DNA of 11,862 nt from an uncultured Lachnospiraceae bacterium. GTDB lineage: Bacteria > Bacillota > Clostridia > Lachnospirales > Lachnospiraceae. The stretch spans positions 1-11,862 of the forward strand of contig CAKZZH010000068.1 of NCBI GenBank assembly GCA_937885345.1, written 5' to 3'. Numbering within the stretch: the stretch's first letter is position 1; every line of letters begins with the position of its first letter. Below the pieces are notes generated by a model that saw only the letters and a list, made by a program, of their open reading frames with translations, did no database searches and was not told the DNA's origin. Shown piece by piece: positions 7,404 to 11,862 of the stretch. A program made the translations under genes and the position numbers.

Positions 7404-7739
7404 CTACTTGAATACGACCTGCACGAGAACCATATAAAGTGCGGTTCCGAGGCCGACGGATATAAGGATGTTTTTCTTCCACAGATATGTGCCGACAACG
7501 ACAGCCGTGGCAATGATTTCAGGCAGCGCGAAGGGCCATGTGGTGACTGTGGTATTTCTGAAGCAGTATACGAGGAGCATTCCCATCGTTGCGCCCGAGA
7601 GGACTCTGCCGAGATACACAAGGAGCTTGGGCAGGGGCTTGTCTCCATGGAAAATAAGGAAGGGCAGTGCTCTCGTAAGGAATGTGACGACGGCGATTAC
7701 CGCGATTATAAGAAGGCTGTGAGTTGTGTTAATCGGCAT
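7404..7739 (-). CDS. azlD: AzlD-family small subunit of branched-chain amino acid exporter
   Basis: The protein is 111 residues from the ATG at 7739. It has about four hydrophobic spans and the family hallmark TFLTRALPFLIF near the N-terminus. AzlD works with AzlC in the membrane to export branched-chain amino acids or analogues (B. subtilis azlCD confers azaleucine resistance). An upstream in-frame ATG at 7799 would add 20 basic residues. I prefer 7739 because GAGGAGG lies 6 bases before it and the family normally starts with the first span. This start places it 11 bases inside the end of azlC, the usual arrangement. Last gene of the nitroreductase-azlCD unit. Confidence 0.88.
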   Translation of the reverse strand: MPINTTHSLLIIAVIAVVTFLTRALPFLIFHGDKPLPKLLVYLGRVLSGATMGMLLVYCFRNTTVTTWPFALPEIIATAVVVGTYLWKKNILISVGLGTALYMVLVQVVFK

Positions 7740-8523
7740 CGCATCTTGCCTCCTCTTTATTTGAAACCGGCGCAGGATCTGCGGCATCTTCCCGTTCATC
7801 TCCTATGACCTTGGTGATCAGAGGGCGGGCTGCGATCAGGACGACAGCTCTAACAACCATCGAAGGGATCAGGAAATTCTCGGGCCCGAATATGACAAGG
7901 CAGATCATCGCGCAAGCGAGACCGATAACGGAAGAGAGCCTGGTCTTTTTCTTGAGAAGATTGCTGAGCACGATAACTATGAAAAGTGCAGTCATCGAGA
8001 AGTCAACACCCTTGGTATTAAGGGGCACAAGCGTGCCGAAAATGTTTCCGATGAGTCCGCCGATTATCCAGTAGATTTGGTCGAGCAGGGTTATCGCAAA
8101 ATAGAAATATCTCGGCGATTGCCCATTGGGAACGTCGTTACTTACGGTAAGCGAAAAGGTCTCGTCCGTGAGACCGAACATAAGGTAGGGCTTTGCTTTA
8201 CCCATATTTTTATATCTTGTGAGAAGCGAGAGCCCATAAAATAAATGTCTCGCATTGATTATCAAAGTTATGACGGCGCAGCTTATAAGGCTTGCACCGC
8301 TTGCAAGAAGGTCGCATGCGGCATACTGCATGCTTCCGGAATATGTAAGAAGGCACATAAGAAGAGCCCACTGCGGACCGTAGCCCTTGCTGTTAAGGAG
8401 CAATCCGAAACCGAAGCCCAGTACGAGATACCCGGCCAGAACAGGCAAAGTTATAGGGAAGGCTGCTTTAAGCGCCTTCCCCAATAAGGATATTCTGTTT
8501 TTGAAAACTGACCGGTGCGTCAT
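7729..8523 (-). CDS. azlC: AzlC-family large subunit of branched-chain amino acid exporter
   Basis: A 264-residue membrane protein with about seven hydrophobic spans. The AzlC/YgaZ signatures are clear: ITLPVLAGYLVLGFGFGLLL (24-43), YSGSMQYA (61-68), INARHLFYGLSL (89-100) and FGLTDETFSLT (116-126). With AzlD it forms the two-component LIV-E type exporter. The exact amino acid is not determined by sequence. The last 25 residues (EREDAADPAPVSNKEEARCDAD) are polar, lie outside the membrane core and overlap the azlD ribosome site. The ATG at 8523 lies 1 base after the nitroreductase stop, with AAAGG about 10 bases upstream, so the three genes are almost certainly one transcript. Confidence 0.9.
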   Translation of the reverse strand: MTHRSVFKNRISLLGKALKAAFPITLPVLAGYLVLGFGFGLLLNSKGYGPQWALLMCLLTYSGSMQYAACDLLASGASLISCAVITLIINARHLFYGLSLLTRYKNMGKAKPYLMFGLTDETFSLTVSNDVPNGQSPRYFYFAITLLDQIYWIIGGLIGNIFGTLVPLNTKGVDFSMTALFIVIVLSNLLKKKTRLSSVIGLACAMICLVIFGPENFLIPSMVVRAVVLIAARPLITKVIGDEREDAADPAPVSNKEEARCDAD

Positions 8524-8524
8524 T

Positions 8525-9070
8525 TTATAATACCTTTATTAAATCTTCGAGAGTCTTTCTCTTGGGCGCTTCTGCGCCTTCGCCTTCAGTTCTGTAGCCC
8601 ACGGCGATAAGGGCTGCAATCTCCTGCTCAGCGGGGATGCCGAGAAGCTCGGTTGCTTTGTCGATGTCGAAGATTCCCATAATAAGGGTATCTACGCCCT
8701 GATCGTAAAGCGAGAGGCAAAGGCTCTGGGTTGCGATTCCGCAGTCAAACATCTGCCAGCCCTTTTCCTTGGTGGTTGAGAAGCTTCCGTCTCTCTCATA
8801 TCCGGAGCGCTCTCTTACCATAGCGGTTGCGATAAGTACAGGTGCCTGCTTGATGATGCCGCCGTTGTGGTTGCTGCTGCAGCACTCGTCTGCAATGCGG
8901 TCCTTAAGGGCTTTGTCCGTTACAACATAATATCTTGTTACTTGGGTGTTTTTCCAGGAAGGTGCGTAAGCAGCCGCAGCAATGGCGTTCTCGATGATCG
9001 CCATATCAACGGGCTTGTCCTGATAGCTTCTTATACTTCTTCTTTCCTTGATACATTTGATAGTTTCCAT
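8525..9070 (-). CDS. Nitroreductase-family FMN oxidoreductase
   Basis: A 181-residue protein, a usual length for the short nitroreductase subgroup. FMN-contact residues are visible: RRSIR (10-14) near the start and PSWKNTQ (37-43) with S38, N41 and Q43. The C-terminal part GVDTLIMGIFD followed by IPAEQEIAALIAVGY (145-159) is the family's second flavin-side motif. These enzymes act as cytoplasmic homodimers that transfer hydride from NAD(P)H through FMN to quinones, nitro compounds or other acceptors. The physiological substrate here is unknown. The two adjacent cysteines (C63, C64) are not family-conserved as far as I recall. The ATG has GGAGGT 6 bases upstream. It is the first gene of the unit that continues into azlC and azlD. 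Confidence 0.88.
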   Translation of the reverse strand: METIKCIKERRSIRSYQDKPVDMAIIENAIAAAAYAPSWKNTQVTRYYVVTDKALKDRIADECCSSNHNGGIIKQAPVLIATAMVRERSGYERDGSFSTTKEKGWQMFDCGIATQSLCLSLYDQGVDTLIMGIFDIDKATELLGIPAEQEIAALIAVGYRTEGEGAEAPKRKTLEDLIKVL

Positions 9071-9147
9071 TTTATACCTCCGAATGTGTGATTCTGAATG
9101 ATCATCCGTGCCGCGCGGACCCCAAATCCCAATCGCGGTACCGAATC

Positions 9148-9176
9148 ATTGTAACATATCGCGCCTGTAATTGCTA
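9148..9176 (-). promoter_or_regulatory. Likely promoter of nitroreductase-azlCD operon
   Basis: On the minus strand TACAAT (9153-9148) is preceded by TG one base away, an extended -10. The matching -35 (TAGCAA at 9176-9171, 17-base spacer) is weak, which an extended -10 can tolerate. The leader would be about 70 bases and contains an 8-base palindrome, ATGATCAT (9098-9105), and a CCGCG/CGCGG inverted repeat (9111-9115 and 9134-9138). Confidence 0.45.
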
Positions 9177-9205
9177 TATTTAAGTGCCGCGCATCTTAAA
9201 ATATG
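9175..9205. promoter_or_regulatory. Imperfect dyad between divergent promoters
   Basis: Arms TATATTTAAGTGC (9175-9187) and GCATCTTAAAATATG (9191-9205) pair with two single-base bulges (9194 and 9201) and a CGC centre. The dyad spans the -35 position of the plus-strand promoter and abuts the -35 of the nitroreductase promoter. It lies upstream of both predicted starts, so it is better read as a DNA operator than as an RNA hairpin. Confidence 0.4.
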
Positions 9206-9212
9206 ATATAAT
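9204..9212 (+). promoter_or_regulatory. Extended -10 promoter P1 of zinc-ribbon/TPM operon
   Basis: TG-A-TATAAT is a perfect extended -10. No good -35 is present at 17 bases. The transcript would start near 9219 and carry a leader of about 130 bases whose first 25 bases can fold (GCG 9214-9216 with CGC 9237-9239, and AGCG with CGCT inside). Confidence 0.55.
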
Positions 9213-9265
9213 AGCGAGGAAAAGCGACGCTGCGCTCGCGCAAGCGGAGGTTTGACGAGCATCCA

Positions 9266-9287
9266 CATCGAGACGGCAGTCGAGATG
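9266..9287 (+). promoter_or_regulatory. 22-base imperfect inverted repeat abutting promoter P2
   Basis: CATC-GA-GAC, loop GGCA, GTC-GA-GATG. The arms pair except for two facing GA dinucleotides, a tandem G-A mismatch that is stable in RNA. The same stretch also contains a direct repeat TCGAGA (9268-9273 and 9280-9285, 12-base period). It can act as an operator for P2 or as part of the P1 leader. Confidence 0.4.
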
Positions 9288-9294
9288 GTATAAT
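9286..9294 (+). promoter_or_regulatory. Extended -10 promoter P2 of zinc-ribbon/TPM operon
   Basis: TG-G-TATAAT is a second perfect extended -10, 82 bases downstream of P1. Transcription would start near 9301, leaving a leader of about 50 bases. The nearest -35-like box, TTGACG at 9252-9257, is 31 bases away and too far to serve. Confidence 0.5.
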
Positions 9295-9351
9295 ATTCAG
9301 GATTGTGTGTCCCGGCGCGAGCACAAATCAACTTATTAGGAGGAGAGAGTA

Positions 9352-10938
9352 ATGTACGAATGTCCGGGGTGCGGGCAGGGGCTCAAATTCGATATCGACA
9401 GCCAGCAGCTTCATTGCGAGTATTGCGGGAATTATTATGATCCCGATGATTATGAACGCAGCAGGAATTCGGAGAATTTTGCGACCTATGACGCCAATGT
9501 GTTCGTATGTAATCAGTGCGGTGGTGAGTTTATAACGCCGGATGAAGGCGTGTCAACTTTCTGCAGTTATTGCGGAGCGCCCAATATTGTGGGCAACAAA
9601 CTTACCGGAATCAAGCGCCCTGAGTACATGATTTCGTTTAAAATCAACAAGGACAAGTGTAAAGAAGCATATCTGAAGCGTACAAGGAAAGCCATATATA
9701 CGCCGAGAGAGTTCAAAGACCCTGAGTTTCTCGATAGATTCAGGGGCCTTTATGTGCCTTATTGGATATACGATTTTGCGGTACAAGGCACTGTTAAGAT
9801 GAAGGGTAAAAAATCCGAGCGACACGGAGACTATGTGACCACTTATACCGCTGAGGCCAGGGGTGCCGTTGATGCCACATATACGGGCATTTCTTTTGAT
9901 GCCTCATCGACTTTTGATGATGACCTTGCAGCGCAGATCGCCCCCTATGATTTTACGCAGGTGAGGCCGTTTAACCCGACGATATTGTCCGGATTTTACG
10001 CGGATACGGAGGATGTTCCGTCTGAGGTGTACCTCGATGATACCGCGGAAATGGTGGCGCAGGAGGTTGCGACCAATTTCAGCAAGGAGCTTACGAGCGC
10101 CGGGTACGTGCCGAATGAGCTGAAGGCGGATGCTTTTGGCAAACAGCTTCCGTTGTTCAACAAGACTCCGAAGGGCGCGATGTTTCCGGTTTGGTTCCTG
10201 TCGTACAAGAAGGGCAACAAGGTTGCGTACGCCGTGGTTAATGGCGTGAACGGTAAAATGGCTTGCGACCTTCCCATCAGCTTCGGTAAATTTTTCTTCG
10301 GAACGGCGATCGTTACTGTGGCGGTTTTTGCGCTGCTCAATTTTATTATCGATATGACGGCGCCTGTGTCTGTGGTGTTTACGGCTATTTTATCGGTTAT
10401 AATGTGCGTGCTCTGCATCGCCAACGGCAGGTCGCTCAGAGAAAAGGCGACGCGCGAGGACGATGAGGGATACATGTACAAGCAGGGCAGGCTTTCCGAG
10501 ATGGACATCAAGGATAAGGCTTCGCGTAAAATCAAAAATGCCAAGCCGCGCAAGACTGCGGGCGCTGTCTTTGCGACGATTGTTACTATTATTTCGCTTT
10601 TTATACTTATGGGTACCGGCCTTATAACGCTTCTGGGATACCTTATGGCAAGGGGTTTTTTCGAGATTATTGTCGGCGTTATCCTTCTTTTGGTCGGCAT
10701 CGTAAATCTGAAGAACTGCAAGAAGACTTTCTATATAATAAACTGCATAACCCTTATAATCGCGGGCATTGTACTTGCTTTCCATCCGGTTTCGGACATG
10801 TATTATTACGGTTCGGCGCTGGCGATCATCGTGACCATGATCCTCTCGGGACTCGAGATGTTCAAAGTTCACAACGAGCTTACGCTCAGGCCGCTTCCGC
10901 AGCTTAGCAAGGAAGGAGGAAGAGAACGTGACCAGTAG
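9352..10938 (+). CDS. Double zinc-ribbon, six-span membrane protein (YdjG-like)
   Basis: 528 residues. Two TFIIB-like zinc ribbons open the protein: C4/C7 with C22/C25, and C53/C56 with C71/C74. A soluble domain follows (about 90-310) with LYVPYWIYDF and a MFPVWFLSYKKGNKVAYAVVNGVNGK stretch (272-297), a pattern I associate with proteins often mislabelled as PriA-like or RNA-polymerase-like zinc-ribbon proteins. Residues 314-335 and about 340-358 are membrane spans. A basic 45-residue cytoplasmic loop (REKATREDD to KPRKT) follows, then four more spans (about 405-495). The zinc ribbons should be cytoplasmic. No catalytic site is seen. The next gene overlaps its last 11 bases and encodes a TPM protein, the same order as B. 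subtilis ydjG-ydjH in the PspA envelope-stress operon. The ATG has AGGAGG 8 bases upstream. The domain reading is firm; the function is inferred from context. Confidence 0.75.
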   Translation: MYECPGCGQGLKFDIDSQQLHCEYCGNYYDPDDYERSRNSENFATYDANVFVCNQCGGEFITPDEGVSTFCSYCGAPNIVGNKLTGIKRPEYMISFKINKDKCKEAYLKRTRKAIYTPREFKDPEFLDRFRGLYVPYWIYDFAVQGTVKMKGKKSERHGDYVTTYTAEARGAVDATYTGISFDASSTFDDDLAAQIAPYDFTQVRPFNPTILSGFYADTEDVPSEVYLDDTAEMVAQEVATNFSKELTSAGYVPNELKADAFGKQLPLFNKTPKGAMFPVWFLSYKKGNKVAYAVVNGVNGKMACDLPISFGKFFFGTAIVTVAVFALLNFIIDMTAPVSVVFTAILSVIMCVLCIANGRSLREKATREDDEGYMYKQGRLSEMDIKDKASRKIKNAKPRKTAGAVFATIVTIISLFILMGTGLITLLGYLMARGFFEIIVGVILLLVGIVNLKNCKKTFYIINCITLIIAGIVLAFHPVSDMYYYGSALAIIVTMILSGLEMFKVHNELTLRPLPQLSKEGGRERDQ

Positions 10939-11827
10939 AATTCGTGTATTTTATAAAATGATTGCTTCCTCGAAGTGCGCAAGTGCGGTGCTGTCTTCCT
11001 CGAAGTGTGCAAGGACGGTGCTTGCTTCGGCACTTCTGCTGCTTCTTGTGGCGGGCGCAGTGCTTGGTTTTGCGGGTGTTTCGGTGTACGCGGATGATTT
11101 GGGCGATGTGAGCGCGAGCAGCGATTCCGATTCGGGTGTGGTCGGCATCAATCAGGAAACCGGCTACCGGGTTGTTATCGAGGACACGATCGACCTTCTG
11201 ACAGATACGCAGGAAGAGGCACTTTATGAGGATATGTATCCGATCACACAGTACGGAAATGTTGCTTTTATGACGTACTACGGCAGCGATTCCGATTACG
11301 AGGAGGCTGCGGGACAGTATTGTAACAACACTTTCGGGCGCTACGCCAACGCGGTTGTGTTTGTTATTGATATGACTTATCGACAGCTTATTATTCATAG
11401 TGACGGCGATGTTTATGATGTGATCACTTCGGGTTATGCTACGTCGATAACCGACAACATCTATACTTACGCGACTGACGGCGATTATTATACTTGTGCT
11501 TCCATGGCTTACAGCCAGATTTACACAGTTCTTGAGGGCGGTTTTATTGCGAGACCGATGAAGTACATCTGTAATTTTCTGATCGCGGTCGGAGTCGGCG
11601 TGGTTGTGAATTTTATAATTGTTTTTGCAACATCCTCATCGAAGAGGGCGGGAGAAGCTGAGATTATTGGCGCAACGCAGCATTCATATGTTGCAAATGA
11701 CGTAAAGATTTCCATTATCGATAAGAAAACCGTTTATTCTCCTCCGAGCAGCAGTAGCGGCGGCGGTAGCGGCGGCGGAGGCGGAGGCGGCGGCTCCTCA
11801 GGCGGAGGCGGCAGCCACGGCTTCTAA
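10928..11827 (+). CDS. TPM-domain membrane protein with glycine-rich tail (YdjH-like)
   Basis: 299 residues. A basic N-region and hydrophobic span (31-54) end in VYA before DD, either a signal peptide or an anchor. Residues about 78-205 read as a TPM (TLP18.3/Psb32/MOLO-1) domain: YRVVIEDTIDLLTDTQEEALYEDM, then NVAFMTYYG, then ANAVVFVIDMTYRQLIIHSDGDVYD. A second span (about 212-234) follows, then a 65-residue tail ending in a run of 16 glycines and serines and SHGF, a composition common at the C-terminus of bacterial TPM proteins. The start is GTG at 10928, favoured because GGAGGA lies 8 bases upstream; the internal ATG at 10958 has no ribosome site. The gene overlaps the zinc-ribbon gene by 11 bases, so the two are translationally coupled. 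TPM proteins have been linked to membrane-stress and assembly roles, and the exact activity is unsettled. The N-region carries an in-frame 10-residue duplication. Confidence 0.78.
   Translation: MTSRIRVFYKMIASSKCASAVLSSSKCARTVLASALLLLLVAGAVLGFAGVSVYADDLGDVSASSDSDSGVVGINQETGYRVVIEDTIDLLTDTQEEALYEDMYPITQYGNVAFMTYYGSDSDYEEAAGQYCNNTFGRYANAVVFVIDMTYRQLIIHSDGDVYDVITSGYATSITDNIYTYATDGDYYTCASMAYSQIYTVLEGGFIARPMKYICNFLIAVGVGVVVNFIIVFATSSSKRAGEAEIIGATQHSYVANDVKISIIDKKTVYSPPSSSSGGGSGGGGGGGGSSGGGGSHGF
10965..11024 (+). repeat. Tandem duplication, 2 x 30 bases, inside the TPM gene
   Basis: Copy 1 is 10965-10994 and copy 2 is 10995-11024, 25 of 30 bases identical. Both begin CTTCCTCGAAGTG. The encoded repeats are SSKCASAVLS and SSKCARTVLA. 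The unit is a multiple of three, so the frame is kept and the N-region before the first hydrophobic span is lengthened. Confidence 0.8.
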
Positions 11828-11862
11828 GTCCGATCAATATTATGAATTACAGCGGCCTGCCC
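11828..11862. other. End of window, no feature seen
   Basis: The 35 bases after the TPM stop codon contain no recognisable terminator stem or start site, so the operon may continue beyond the window. Confidence 0.5.

Noticed and set aside
7740..7799. Upstream in-frame ATG at 7799 that would extend AzlD by 20 residues.
   Set aside because: The extension is basic and not family-like, and it would lie deep inside azlC. A strong GAGGAGG precedes the ATG at 7739.
9089..9148. TGATTC/GAATCA long-range stem enclosing a CCGCG/CGCGG stem ahead of the nitroreductase gene, resembling a riboswitch aptamer.
   Set aside because: The distal arm overlaps the predicted -10, so it would not be in the transcript. 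The remaining stem alone is weak and matches no FMN riboswitch pattern.
9996..10721. A 241-codon minus-strand frame opposite the zinc-ribbon protein gene.
   Set aside because: Low-complexity shadow of the real gene, with no recognisable domain and no ribosome site or promoter.

Overview
The window looks like a chromosomal segment of a low-to-moderate GC Firmicute, most likely a Lachnospiraceae-type clostridium. This is inferred from strong AGGAGG-type ribosome binding sites, TTG and GTG starts, TATAAT and extended -10 promoters, a diderm-free lipoprotein signal, and gene families typical of that group. No phage, transposon, CRISPR, rRNA or tRNA is visible. It is densely packed with ten complete genes plus one short partial tail, and no gap exceeds about 280 bases.

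Layout. (1) 49-1020, minus strand: a DEDDh 3'-5' exonuclease of the KapD/DnaQ type with an added four-cysteine zinc finger and a basic tail. (2) 1221-4420, plus strand: an operon of a sodium:solute symporter and two consecutive WYL-domain proteins that lack a recognisable helix-turn-helix, the last two overlapping by 4 bases (ATGA). (3) 4552-7326, plus strand: a complete three-gene ABC importer (lipoprotein binding protein, permease, ATPase) of the TrpXYZ-like family. It has its own good promoter, a leader that can fold in two interlocking ways, an intercistronic hairpin after the binding-protein gene, and a strong terminator at 7361-7390. (4) 9070-7404, minus strand: a nitroreductase, azlC and azlD operon (amino-acid exporter), converging on the same terminator. 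(5) 9352-11827, plus strand: two overlapping genes for a double-zinc-ribbon six-span membrane protein and a TPM-domain membrane protein with a glycine-rich tail.

How they fit together. Regions 2, 3 and 4 are three transport units (Na+-coupled uptake, ABC uptake, and AzlCD-type amino-acid efflux), so this is a small-molecule transport neighbourhood. Region 5 is the most interesting. Its gene pair resembles, by domain content and order, the YdjG-YdjH pair of the Bacillus subtilis PspA envelope-stress operon (ydjFGHI). No PspA or SPFH partner is visible before the window ends 35 bases later. It is preceded by two extended -10 promoters, each with an imperfect dyad directly upstream, which suggests dedicated regulation.
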